The notes below the pieces were generated by a model. The model was not told the DNA's origin, searched no databases, and was given only the letters and a program-made list of their open reading frames with translations. The translations under genes were made by a program, and so were the position numbers. From the NCBI RefSeq assembly GCF_001006045.1, contig NZ_CP011267.1, positions 372,001 through 436,000 of the forward strand: a stretch of 64,000 bases of DNA, given 5' to 3'. Numbering within the stretch: the first letter of the stretch is position 1; each line of letters opens with the position of its first letter. Of the stretch, positions 51,955 to 60,906 are shown piece after piece. This DNA is from Geoglobus ahangari. GTDB taxonomy: Archaea; Halobacteriota; Archaeoglobi; Archaeoglobales; Archaeoglobaceae.

Positions 51955-53178
51955 ATGACGGTAATCAGATTCCTCGGAGGGTGCAGGGAGGTAGGCAGGT
52001 CTGCGATAATGGTGGACTCCATTATTCTGGACTATGGCCTGAAGCCCTCCGACCCGCCAGAGTTTCCGATAAACGGCGTTGCTCCGAAGAGCGTGTTCAT
52101 CTCCCATGGGCACCTCGATCATGTCGGGGTGGCTCCGAACCTGATGGACTACGACCCCAAGGTGTACATGACCGCTCCGACAAGGGAGCTCTCCGATATA
52201 CTCTTAAGAGACTCGATGAACATAATGGAGTACCCACCGTTCGGCAAGAGGGAGTACCTGCAGTTCAACAGTAACACGAGGGAGATAAGCTACGAGGAGC
52301 CGCTGATGGTCGACGGCTGGGAGATAACTCTTTTCAACGCGGGTCACATCCCGGGAAGCTCGACGATATACATGTCGAGGGACGTCAACATCCTCTACAC
52401 GGGCGACATAAGGCTCGAGGACACAAGGCTTCTGGAGGGCGCGGATACATCCTTCCCCGAGACCGACATCCTGATAGTCGAGTCCACCTACTTCGGAGTT
52501 GAACACCCTGAGAGGAAGGAGCTTGAGAAGCTGTTCGTCGAGAGCGTCATAGAGACGCTCGACATGGGAGGGCACGCGATAATTCCTGCCTTTGCAGTCG
52601 GAAGGACGCAGGAGATAATGATGATCCTGACCAAGCACGGAATAACTCCCTACGTGGACGGAATGGGCAGGGAGGTGTCGAAGATACTCGAGAGGTATCC
52701 GGAGTACATCAAGAGCGTCAGGGAGCTGAGGAGGGCGATGAGGAACTCGATAATAGTCGAGAGGGGCAAGAGAGAGAAGGTTCTCGAGGAGCCAGCTGCC
52801 GTCATAACGACCGCGGGCATGCTCAACGGCGGGCCGGCGCTCTTCTACATCTCGAGGCTCTACAACGACGAGAAGTCGAAGATAATCCTGACGGGGTATC
52901 AGGTTGAGGGCACCAACGGGGACAGGGCGCTGAGAACAAACACGATAGACCTCGGAATGAGGACTGTAAGGCTGAAGATGAAGGTCGAGCAGTACGATTT
53001 CTCAGCCCACGCAGACGACTCGCAGCTGAAGGAGCTGGTCAGGAAGGTCGCGGACAGGGGCATGGAGAAGGTATTCACCGTACACGGGGAAGAGACGGAG
53101 GCGTTCGCAAGCTGGATAGAGGAAGAGCTCGGGCTCGAGTGCTACGCACCCAAGAACGGCGACATGTACGTTTTATGA
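51955..53178 (+). CDS. aCPSF2-type beta-CASP ribonuclease
   Basis: The 407-residue metallo-beta-lactamase/beta-CASP protein has the metal-binding HGHLDHVG (near residue 52), NAGHIPGSS, and LYTGDIRLED. Later come the beta-CASP motifs FAVGRTQEIMM and YDFSAHADDSQL. It lacks an N-terminal KH domain, so it resembles the short archaeal CPSF (aCPSF2) ribonucleases involved in RNA 3'-end processing or decay. A CTATATATT box (51923-51931) is about 25 bp upstream. Confidence 0.9.
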   Translation: MTVIRFLGGCREVGRSAIMVDSIILDYGLKPSDPPEFPINGVAPKSVFISHGHLDHVGVAPNLMDYDPKVYMTAPTRELSDILLRDSMNIMEYPPFGKREYLQFNSNTREISYEEPLMVDGWEITLFNAGHIPGSSTIYMSRDVNILYTGDIRLEDTRLLEGADTSFPETDILIVESTYFGVEHPERKELEKLFVESVIETLDMGGHAIIPAFAVGRTQEIMMILTKHGITPYVDGMGREVSKILERYPEYIKSVRELRRAMRNSIIVERGKREKVLEEPAAVITTAGMLNGGPALFYISRLYNDEKSKIILTGYQVEGTNGDRALRTNTIDLGMRTVRLKMKVEQYDFSAHADDSQLKELVRKVADRGMEKVFTVHGEETEAFASWIEEELGLECYAPKNGDMYVL

Positions 53179-53798
53179 GGATTATTGTCTCTTCAGACCT
53201 CCACTCCCGTTTTTCGATGCTCGAAAAGCTTGTCGATAAAGCAAGGGCAGATGTCCTTGCGATCTGCGGCGACGTGACGGACTTCAGCCGGAGAGATGTG
53301 GAGAGGTTTCTGGAGATAGTCGAGAGGTTTTCGGGGACGTGTCTGGTCGTCCACGGAAACTGCGATTACGAAGATGCCTTCAGCAGCCTGAAGTCCGAGA
53401 ACGTTGAGTACATACACGGAAGGAGCGTTGAGCTCGACGGAATCACCTTCCACGGGCTCGGGGGCTCGACGTTCACACCTTTCAACACTCCCTCAGAGTA
53501 TGACGAGAGATACTACCACAGGCTGCTCAGCAGGTTCGAGTATGGAGAGAAGAATGTCCTCGTGTCTCACTCACCACCCTACGGCGTGCTCGACGTTACA
53601 CATTCCGGAGTGAACGCGGGAAGTGTGGCAATCAGGGAGAACGCTCACCTCTTCGACTTCATCCTGTGCGGGCACATCCACGAGGCGAGGGGGGTTGAGA
53701 GGGTTGGCAGCACAGTTGTTGTTAACCCCGGAACCCTCTCGAGGGGAGAGTACGGCGAACTCACCACCGGTAGCTCGGTAACGCTTTTGAAACTTTAA
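53175..53798 (+). CDS. Metallophosphoesterase (YfcE/MJ0936 type)
   Basis: The 207-residue protein has the two-metal motifs SDLHS, ICGDVTDF, VHGNCDY, VSHSPPYGVLD and CGHIHEARG. YfcE-like enzymes hydrolyse phosphodiesters; the true substrate is unknown. Its ATG (53175) overlaps the stop of the beta-CASP gene (ATGA), so they are translationally coupled. Confidence 0.88.
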   Translation: MRIIVSSDLHSRFSMLEKLVDKARADVLAICGDVTDFSRRDVERFLEIVERFSGTCLVVHGNCDYEDAFSSLKSENVEYIHGRSVELDGITFHGLGGSTFTPFNTPSEYDERYYHRLLSRFEYGEKNVLVSHSPPYGVLDVTHSGVNAGSVAIRENAHLFDFILCGHIHEARGVERVGSTVVVNPGTLSRGEYGELTTGSSVTLLKL

Positions 53799-53893
53799 TG
53801 GCTGTATTCTATAAATTCTCCGAGAACGTTTCGCTTTTAATGGCGAGCATTGGGCGTGTATCTTTCACCGAAGGGGCAAGGTTTTTCTATATG

Positions 53894-53947
53894 CGATAAA
53901 AGTTATCGAGGGGAAGCGAAAGATTTAACTCGCGGTGAGCCTACGCA
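53894..53947. promoter_or_regulatory. nrdJ upstream elements
   Basis: A palindrome CGATAA-AAG-TTATCG (53894-53908) lies just upstream of a TATA-like AAGATTTAA (53920-53928). The motif GTGAGCCTACGCA (53935-53947) falls between that box and the expected start. The inverted form of its 10-bp core recurs at 56301-56310 ahead of the thioredoxin gene. The mRNA would carry a leader ending in a GGTGGTAAG ribosome site. Confidence 0.45.
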
Positions 53948-53989
53948 AGCTTACTTGATAGAAAATCAAATTAGTTTGATGGTGGTAAG

Positions 53990-56257
53990 ATGGAGCTGAA
54001 TGACACTGCCAAGGTTGTTCTGGAGAAGAGGTACCTGCTCAAGAACGAGAACGGCGAGCCCATAGAGACCCCGGAGGAGATGCTCTGGAGGGTCGCGAGG
54101 GCGATAGCCAAGGCCGAGGAGAACTACGGAGGAGATCCGGAGGAGTGGGCGAAGAGGTTCTACGAGGTGATGGACAGGCAGGAGTTCATGCCCAACTCCC
54201 CAACGCTGATGAACGCCGGCACGCCCCTCGGACAGCTCTCCGCATGCTTCGTCATCCCGGTTGACGACAGCATAGACGGGATATTCAAGGCGCTGTGGGA
54301 CATGGCGAGGGTGCAGAAGAGCGGGGGAGGAACGGGGTTCAGCTTCTCGAGGATAAGGCCAAAGGGCGACATCGTAAGGTCAACGATGGGGGTCGCGAGT
54401 GGTCCGGTTAGCTTCATGAAGATCTTCGATTCCGCAACGGAGCAGATAAAGCAGGGAGGAAAGAGACGGGGAGCGAACATGGGAGTTCTGAACGTCCACC
54501 ACCCCGACATAGAGGAGTTCATAACCGCCAAGTGGGAGGAGGGTGTGCTCAGGAACTTCAACATAAGCGTCGCTGTGACCGACAGGTTCATGGAGGCCCT
54601 GAAGAGCGACGGGGAGTACGAGCTGATAAACCCGAGGACGGGGGAGGTCGTCAGGAGGATTCCCGCGAGGAAGATCTTCAACCTGATCGTTGAGGGGGCG
54701 TGGAGGAACGGAGAGCCGGGAATGATATTCATAGACGAGATAAACAGGCACAACCCCACACCCCACGTCGGAGAGATTGAAGCGACAAACCCGTGCGGTG
54801 AGCAGCCCCTCCTGCCCTACGAGTCCTGCAACCTCGGGTCGATAAACCTCTCCAAGTTCGTTGACGAGGGCAGAAAGGACTTCGACTGGGAGAGATTGAG
54901 AGAGGTCGTCTGGATTGCCACGAGATTTCTCGACAACGTCATAGACGTGAACAGCTACCCGATCCCCGAGATAGAGGAGATGACGAAGAAGAACAGAAAG
55001 GTCGGGCTGGGAGTGATGGGCTGGGCCGACGCGCTGTTCAAGCTCGGGATACCCTATGACAGCAAGGAGGCTGTTGAGCTTGCCGAGAGGGTCATGAAGT
55101 TCATACAGGAGGAGAGCCACAAGGCATCGCAGAAGCTCGCCGAGGAGAGGGGGGTGTTCCCCAACTGGGAGGGCAGCGTGTGGGAGAAGATGGGAATAAG
55201 GATAAGGAACGCGACCACCACAACCATCGCCCCAACCGGAACCATCAGCATAATCGCCGGATGCAGCAGCGGAATAGAGCCCGTGTTTGCCCTTGCATAC
55301 AAGAGAGCAAACATTCTCGATGGAGACGAGTTCTTCGAGGTCAACCCGATTTTTGAGAGGACGCTGAGAGCCCTTGACCTCTACAACGACGACATACTGA
55401 ACAGGGTCGTTGAGGAGGGGAGCATACAGGGAATCGACGAGATCCCCGAAGAGATCAGGAGGGTGTTCAAGTGTGCCCTCGACATCTCCCCCGAGTGGCA
55501 CGTCAGAATGCAGGCGGCCTTCCAGAAGTACACGGACAATGCGGTCAGCAAGACGATAAACATGCCGAACCACGCCACGAAGGCTGATGTGGAGAAAGCG
55601 TTCCTCTTGGCGTACGAGCTCAAGTGCAAGGGGATAACGGTATACAGGGACGGCAGCAGGGAGGAGCAGGTGCTTTCTGTCAAGAAGACCGAGAAGAAGA
55701 AGGAAGACGAGAAGGTGAGGCCACCGGCAAGGTACCACAGGCCGAGGCCGAGGCCGAGGATAACCAAGGGCACGACGGTGGAGACGAGGACTGGCTGCGG
55801 CTCCCTCTACGTCACGATAAACGAGGACGAGTACGGAATAGCGGAGGTCTTCGTGCAGCTCGGGAAGAGCGGGGGCTGTGCGGCATCGCAGACCGAGGCG
55901 ATAGGCAGGCTGCTGAGCGTCGCTCTGCGAAGCTGGGTTGATCCGGAAGCTCTGATAAGGCAGCTCAAGGGAATAAGGTGCCCCTCGGTTGGCTTCGACA
56001 ATGGAGAGATAATAACGAGCTGCGCAGACGGGGTGGCCAAGGTTCTCGAGAAGCACCTCAAGGGAGAGTTCAGGAAGATAAAGCTGGACGTCAAGGGTGT
56101 GAAGCCGCTTACGGAATTCACGGGGGAAGAGGAGGAAAAGCAGGAGCAGCCGAGGACGAGGCTCATAGGCGGGATGTGTCCGGAGTGCGGGAACATCTTA
56201 GAGTACGGAGAGGGCTGCATGACCTGCAGGATGTGCGGATTCACGAAGTGTGGCTGA
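53990..56257 (+). CDS. nrdJ: Adenosylcobalamin-dependent (class II) ribonucleoside-diphosphate reductase
   Basis: The 755-residue protein makes deoxynucleotides using B12. Recognisable elements are LSACFVIPVDDSI, NPCGEQPLLPYESCNLGSINLS (active-site cysteine finger loop) and APTGTISIIAGCSSGIEPVFAL. The C-terminal end has the zinc ribbon CPECGNILEYGEGC, then CRMCGF. N- and C-terminal cysteines exchange electrons with a thioredoxin, and a thioredoxin gene lies 101 bp downstream. A GGTGGTAAG site precedes the ATG. Confidence 0.95.
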   Translation: MELNDTAKVVLEKRYLLKNENGEPIETPEEMLWRVARAIAKAEENYGGDPEEWAKRFYEVMDRQEFMPNSPTLMNAGTPLGQLSACFVIPVDDSIDGIFKALWDMARVQKSGGGTGFSFSRIRPKGDIVRSTMGVASGPVSFMKIFDSATEQIKQGGKRRGANMGVLNVHHPDIEEFITAKWEEGVLRNFNISVAVTDRFMEALKSDGEYELINPRTGEVVRRIPARKIFNLIVEGAWRNGEPGMIFIDEINRHNPTPHVGEIEATNPCGEQPLLPYESCNLGSINLSKFVDEGRKDFDWERLREVVWIATRFLDNVIDVNSYPIPEIEEMTKKNRKVGLGVMGWADALFKLGIPYDSKEAVELAERVMKFIQEESHKASQKLAEERGVFPNWEGSVWEKMGIRIRNATTTTIAPTGTISIIAGCSSGIEPVFALAYKRANILDGDEFFEVNPIFERTLRALDLYNDDILNRVVEEGSIQGIDEIPEEIRRVFKCALDISPEWHVRMQAAFQKYTDNAVSKTINMPNHATKADVEKAFLLAYELKCKGITVYRDGSREEQVLSVKKTEKKKEDEKVRPPARYHRPRPRPRITKGTTVETRTGCGSLYVTINEDEYGIAEVFVQLGKSGGCAASQTEAIGRLLSVALRSWVDPEALIRQLKGIRCPSVGFDNGEIITSCADGVAKVLEKHLKGEFRKIKLDVKGVKPLTEFTGEEEEKQEQPRTRLIGGMCPECGNILEYGEGCMTCRMCGFTKCG

Positions 56258-56300
56258 TCGATTTATTTTTCCACTTTTTACCAATTTTGAAAGGCGAGTG

Positions 56301-56315
56301 TGCGTAGGCTTTCAC
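56301..56315. promoter_or_regulatory. Motif ahead of thioredoxin, inverse copy of nrdJ motif
   Basis: TGCGTAGGCTTTCAC here is the inverse of GTGA(AA)GCCTACGCA, sharing the 10-bp core AGCCTACGCA with 53938-53947 upstream of nrdJ. It lies just upstream of the trx TATA-like box (TTTTTACATT, about 56329-56338). Confidence 0.4.
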
Positions 56316-56358
56316 TACCGGGCTCTCTTTTTACATTACCGCGAGAACCTGCACAGGT

Positions 56359-56721
56359 ATGGGGCTGATTGACAGAATACTGAGAAAGTCCAGAAAAACA
56401 GGGGTCGTGCCTGCCAGCGCTCAGACATTCGACGAGCTGCTGAACTCGAGCAGGTACGTTGTCGTGGACTTCTGGGGGAAGCGCTGCCCGCCGTGCGAGG
56501 CTATGGAGCCAATCGTCGAGAGACTTGCAGGCGAATACGATGGCAGGGTTCTCTTCCTCAAGGTCAGCGTGAACTCAAGCCCTGAGCTTGCGGAGAGGTG
56601 CAGGGTGCGGAGCGTTCCGGCCTTCCTGTTCTTCGAGAACGCACGCCTCAAGGGGCGAAGGGTTGGCGCGATGAAATACGAGCACTTCAAAAGATGGGTG
56701 GACGGGCTGATGGAGGGTTAG
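56359..56721 (+). CDS. trx: Thioredoxin
   Basis: The 120-residue thioredoxin has the active site WGKRCPPCEA (CPPC about residues 45-48) and the cis-proline loop VRSVPAFLFF. The CPPC dipeptide is unusual for a classical thioredoxin (CGPC) but occurs in some. The adjacent ribonucleotide reductase is a likely client. A TATA-like box is about 22 bp upstream. Its end overlaps the convergent GlcD-type gene by 4 bp. Confidence 0.92.
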   Translation: MGLIDRILRKSRKTGVVPASAQTFDELLNSSRYVVVDFWGKRCPPCEAMEPIVERLAGEYDGRVLFLKVSVNSSPELAERCRVRSVPAFLFFENARLKGRRVGAMKYEHFKRWVDGLMEG

Positions 56722-58121
56722 GGGTCGATCACCTTTCCCGGGTTCAGGATGTTGTTCGGGTCGAAGACCCTCTTTATCGCCCTCATGAGCGTCAATGCGG
56801 TTTCTGGCATCGTCCTCGCCATGTCCTCCTTCTTCACCATCCCTATGCCGTGCTCGGCTGTTATGTATCCGCCAAGCTCCCTCGCAAGCCCGAATGCAAA
56901 CTCCTTGAACTTCGAGTAGCTCTCAACCCACTCATCCCCTTCAAAGCCCCACCTGAGCACCTGCTGGTGCACGTTCCCGTCTCCGGCATGCCCGAAGTGG
57001 AGCACCTTTATCCCGAGCCTCTCGGCCTCGTCCTGACACCGCTCAACGAACTCGGCTATGCTGCCGATGGGCACCGAGACGTCGAGAACCTCGATCGTCT
57101 CTTCCTTGAGCCCCTCGTATATCAGGCTCCTGATCTCCAGTATGTCCCTCTGCTCCCTCCTGCCAACCCCCACAAGGACGTCAAGCGCCCCGTGCCTCCT
57201 CGCAACCCTCTCAATAACCTCGGACTTGTGCATCAGCTCATCCTCTGTCCCGCCATCCACGATGATCATCAGGTGGGCCTTTCCTCCCGAGTAGGGCCAT
57301 TTCTTGCCCGTAACCCTTTCACCAGCCCTCACCGCCTCTATGTCCATGTACTCCAGAGCCAGCGGCACAACCCCGCTCCTGAGAATCTCCGGAACCGTGC
57401 GAATCGCCTCTGCAGTTGTGTCAAAGGGTATGACGAGGGTGTAGGTTGCCCCGGGCTCCGGAATCAGTCGCAGAATGGCTTTGGTGATCACGCATAACGT
57501 CCCTTCACTCCCGATGATGAGGTGCATCAGGTCGTAGCCCGTCACGTTCTTTATCACCTTCCCGCCGAGGCTCAGCACATCCCCGCTCGGCAGAACGACC
57601 TCCAGACCGAGCACGTAGTTCCTCATCACGCCGTACTTCACCGCCCTCGCACCGCCGGCATTGTTGGCAACCAGACCACCAATCTGAGCGCTCTCGTCAC
57701 CGGGGTGTGGCGGGAAGGACAGCCCGGGGACCTTCTCGACTGCCTCAAGCAGCTGCCTCAGCGTGACTCCAGCCTCGCAGACCGCGACAAGGTTCTGCTC
57801 GTCTATCTCCACAATCCTGCTCATCCTCTCCATGGACATCACGATTCCGGGCCTGGTCGGTATGGCACCACCGCTGAGCCCCGTGCCACCACCCCTTACA
57901 AAGACCGGAATCCCGCGCTCGTTTGCAAGCCTGAGAATCCTCGAGACCTCCTCGGTGCTTGCAGGCCGGACAACCACAACGTTCCTCTCCGCCTCCGGCC
58001 TTACAGGCTTGGGGGTTTCGTCGTAGAGGTAGCTTTCGGGGTGCAGGAGGATGTTCCTCTCCCCGACTATCGCCTCCAGCAGCGGAACAATCTCGAGAAG
58101 TTTTGGGGAACTGTCGGTCAT
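56718..58121 (-). CDS. FAD-linked oxidase, GlcD/D-lactate dehydrogenase type
   Basis: The 467-residue flavoenzyme has the PCMH FAD-binding domain (VFVRGGGTGLSGGAIPTRPGI, residues about 74-94; FPPHPGDES) and the C-terminal GlcD motifs LHFGHAGDGNVHQQV and YITAEHGIGMVKK. Such enzymes oxidise D-lactate, glycolate or 2-hydroxyglutarate and pass electrons to quinones or a Fe-S partner. D-lactate is common in Archaeoglobus relatives. It is alone in its operon. Confidence 0.9.
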   Translation of the reverse strand: MTDSSPKLLEIVPLLEAIVGERNILLHPESYLYDETPKPVRPEAERNVVVVRPASTEEVSRILRLANERGIPVFVRGGGTGLSGGAIPTRPGIVMSMERMSRIVEIDEQNLVAVCEAGVTLRQLLEAVEKVPGLSFPPHPGDESAQIGGLVANNAGGARAVKYGVMRNYVLGLEVVLPSGDVLSLGGKVIKNVTGYDLMHLIIGSEGTLCVITKAILRLIPEPGATYTLVIPFDTTAEAIRTVPEILRSGVVPLALEYMDIEAVRAGERVTGKKWPYSGGKAHLMIIVDGGTEDELMHKSEVIERVARRHGALDVLVGVGRREQRDILEIRSLIYEGLKEETIEVLDVSVPIGSIAEFVERCQDEAERLGIKVLHFGHAGDGNVHQQVLRWGFEGDEWVESYSKFKEFAFGLARELGGYITAEHGIGMVKKEDMARTMPETALTLMRAIKRVFDPNNILNPGKVIDP

Positions 58122-58216
58122 GGGAATCCCTCTGAGAACTGTAGCAATTAATAATTAAAAGTTTGTTTCCAGTCGTGTGTTCTTCAGTTTTTACCACACA
58201 AGCTGAACTCAATGAG

Positions 58217-58653
58217 CTAAACGCTGTCAATAAGCTCTATGCATTCCTCTTTGCATACCCTTTCAAAATCACCATCAAACGAAATCAGGTATTTTATCCC
58301 GTAAAACCTGCAGGTGGCAAGAATCAGAGCATCATTCGGCAGCAAACCGTATTTTTTAACAAACTTATAAGCCAGATTTCTGATTTCCTTATTAATTTCC
58401 AGCTCTTCAAAAATTTCGAAGAGCATGAAGAGTTCCTCAAGTTCATCTTTTTCTCCACAATCAGTTCTGGATTATTCTTCAGTTCGTAGCTCTTTTTCCC
58501 AGTAATCGCTTTCAGATACACGAGAAAAACCTCGCTGAAAACAATGGCATTTGAGTAAAGGGCATATTTGTTCCTGAGTTCAGACAAATCCAGTTTCCCT
58601 TCAAGATGGTTGACAATTACATTGCTATCAATAAATGCCTTCAAATCCCCCAT
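58217..58653 (-). pseudogene. vapC: VapC-like PIN toxin with frameshift
   Basis: The first frame from 58653 gives a PIN N-terminus (AFIDSNVIVNHLEG) and SEVFLV. It loses homology after ELIVEKK at an AAAAA run near 58455. The other half, in a frame one base off, ends with the canonical LPNDALILATCRFYGIKYLISFDGDF. Adding one A to the run restores a full protein of about 145 residues with all acidic residues. A one-base deletion is therefore likely. Programmed slippage or a sequencing error cannot be excluded. Confidence 0.82.
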
Positions 58654-58829
58654 TCCTCGTCTACCTCTTCGAGCAGCCTTTCGAGGTTCTTGTCTTTGAA
58701 TTTTCCGTGAAGTTTTTTCAGGTTGTACTCGAGCATGATTTCTCTCTCAAGCCTCTCGACTACTCTGTCTAAATCCACCTGCTTCAATATCTCGTCTGGA
58801 ATTTTGAGCCTGACGGTTATCTCGCCCAT
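58641..58829 (-). CDS. vapB: VapB-like antitoxin
   Basis: The 62-residue protein (MGEITVRLKIPDEILKQVD, then LERLLEEVDEEWGI) is a short VapB-type antitoxin: N-terminal strand-helix DNA-binding part and acidic helical C-terminus. It overlaps the PIN gene start by 13 bp. It remains intact although its toxin carries a frameshift, as expected when a toxin decays under an active antitoxin. Confidence 0.8.
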   Translation of the reverse strand: MGEITVRLKIPDEILKQVDLDRVVERLEREIMLEYNLKKLHGKFKDKNLERLLEEVDEEWGI

Positions 58830-58938
58830 ACACTACACCTTCAAAGATTGTTGTTATACGATGCTATTTAAGGGTTCTCTGAAAACCCAACACAATTTTA
58901 ATTCGTTGTGAGATGCCTATATATGTCAAAATCCCTTA

Positions 58939-60114
58939 CTTTCAATAGCATGGTCTGATTTTAACTTGCTTGTGCTGAATTTCTTCTCCCTTGCGTAGAT
59001 CTTCTTTCAATCCTATCTTAGTCTGATTTTAACTGAACAAAGACCTGAGTCACCGTGAGAGGGAGCTCTCTTTCAATCCTATCTTAGTCTGATTTTAACT
59101 ACCATCAGCATCCTGCTCAAGTGAATGCATCAATTCACTTTCAATCCTATCTTAGTCTGATTTTAACACGAAGCAGGGTCAGAAGCTATACCATGCGCTT
59201 TTCACCTTTCAATCCTATCTTAGTCTGATTTTAACTAGTAGTCTCCTGACGAGTCTAAATTGAAAGCAACAGCCTTTCAATCCTATCTTAGTCTGATTTT
59301 AACAAATGAAATGAAGATTAGCAGAGATACATTGACATATACCTTTCAATCCTATCTTAGTCTGATTTTAACTATGCTGTATGTCGCGTAGGCTATGAGG
59401 TACGCACCAACTTTCAATCCTATCTTAGTCTGATTTTAACACAAGCTTCCTCTTAATGCTTATCAGGTCCACCTCATCTTTCAATCCTATCTTAGTCTGA
59501 TTTTAACTCCATACCAGCATACACTCCAGAAATCTCAAAATCCGCTTTCAATCCTATCTTAGTCTGATTTTAACCGCGGACTACATAGCGAACAGAAACG
59601 CCGCATTCCAGCCTTTCAATCCTATCTTAGTCTGATTTTAACTCTCTTTTGCCAACACTTCAGCGTCTGGGTCTTCGAACTTTCAATCCTATCTTAGTCT
59701 GATTTTAACACCCGTAAAGGAAGGTAACTATCGGTCTATCTCCATCCATCTTTCAATCCTATCTTAGTCTGATTTTAACTCCCCCTCCTCGAGGCAACCT
59801 CCGAGGTCGTGGCCACTTTCAATCCTATCTTAGTCTGATTTTAACAAGAGAGGCCGTGCTCAAGCTCACCGAGAAGATGCCGGCTTTCAATCCTATCTTA
59901 GTCTGATTTTAACTTATCTCCGTTGAGGAGATCGCCCCACCGAGCGACCTTTCAATCCTATCTTAGTCTGATTTTAACTAATCTCTGACACATCCATCCT
60001 GAGCATCTCAGATAGCCTTTCAATCCTATCTTAGTCTGATTTTAACTTGCCCCAAACACTCCAGACAAGTTGGTTAAGTAGAACCTTTCAATCCTATCTT
60101 AGTCTGATTTTAAC
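58939..60114 (-). CRISPR. CRISPR array, 17 full repeats plus one degenerate
   Basis: Seventeen identical 30-bp repeats (+ strand from CTTTCAATCC to CTGATTTTAAC) run from 59004 to 60114. Spacers are 35-40 bp. The leftmost repeat-like unit (58939-58965) is degenerate with a central deletion, marking the old end, so the leader is on the right and transcription runs along the minus strand. There the repeat ends ATTGAAAG, the usual archaeal 8-nt Cas6 handle. No cas gene is adjacent; the nearest are at 1-3013. Spacer sources were not identified. Confidence 0.98.
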
Positions 60115-60300
60115 TACCGCTAATATTCCTCTTAATCCCTATAAAACGCTTTCTCCCGCCTTTTTCAGTTTAAATAGTGCAGCGAAAGTTGAGTGGTGTA
60201 TGAAGTATATAAAGGTGCGCGGAAAACGATTAGACAAGAAATCCCAGACTCGAATCTGTCCAGATTACTGGACTCAATAAACTACAAAACATTTTAAAGC
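60115..60300 (-). promoter_or_regulatory. CRISPR leader with promoter
   Basis: Next to the newest repeat the region is A/T-rich. Reading on the minus strand it has TATA-like boxes CTATTTAAAC (about 60167-60176) and GTTTTATAGG (about 60143-60152) that point toward the array. No gene is supported here; an apparent frame over the array and leader is an artefact. Confidence 0.65.
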
Positions 60301-60319
60301 AAGCTGAATGACTGCCATT

Positions 60320-60868
60320 ATGCGTTCCAAGGTTCTGGTAACACTATTTGGCATAACCCTCACCTTGGTCGTCTTTCTCCCCTCGGAGCACAGGCTCGGT
60401 GACGTTTACAAGCTCATCTACTTCCACGTTCCGATATCAATCGTGACGATCTCAACAATCCTCCTCTTTCCCCTGTTCCACGCAAGGTTTGCCAGCAGGG
60501 TAATGGCTCTTTCCGTGACCACCACAGTCTACGCGCTGGTCCACCTGATTCTCTCGGCAGTCTTCATGTACGCCGCATGGAGCGGTGTGATATTCTCCGA
60601 GCCAAAGTTCGTCTTCAGCTCCGTTCTGCTCATCTTTGCCCTCTCCCACACCCTGCTGTGCTTTGTTGACAGAAAGCTGGCCAAGTACTACTCGTTCCTC
60701 TCGCTGATCGTCGTCCCTTACTTTTACATGCAGGCGACATTGGCAAGCTTCCAGCTGCACCCGAGGGGAGTGGAGATGCCGGCCATCCTTTACCTGCCGT
60801 ACCTGTTCTCGGCACCCATGATAGTCCTGCTCTACGTGGAGATTTCAGAGAGGCTGAAAGCACGCTAA
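60320..60868 (+). CDS. ccmC: CcmC-like haem lyase/exporter membrane protein, divergent
   Basis: The roughly 182-residue protein has six hydrophobic helices. It starts a CcmC-like pattern at VYKLIYFHVPISIVTI (haem-ligand His) and ends HPRGVEMPAILYLPY, matching CcmC. The tryptophan-rich WGxxWxWD motif of the family is not recognisable (only AAWSGVIFSEPK), so it is divergent or specialised. CcmA and CcmB are at 12.4-13.7 kb. I choose the ATG at 60320 because a CATTTTAAAG box at 60289-60298 is about 25 bp upstream; 60308 is possible. Confidence 0.72.
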   Translation: MRSKVLVTLFGITLTLVVFLPSEHRLGDVYKLIYFHVPISIVTISTILLFPLFHARFASRVMALSVTTTVYALVHLILSAVFMYAAWSGVIFSEPKFVFSSVLLIFALSHTLLCFVDRKLAKYYSFLSLIVVPYFYMQATLASFQLHPRGVEMPAILYLPYLFSAPMIVLLYVEISERLKAR

Positions 60869-60906
60869 CCGCTTTTTATATAAATGAGAACTCCCCAACA
60901 CAGTAC

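Noticed and set aside
60047-60280. A 77-codon frame spanning the end of the CRISPR array and leader
   Set aside because: It translates repeat and leader DNA and has no family similarity or ribosome site.
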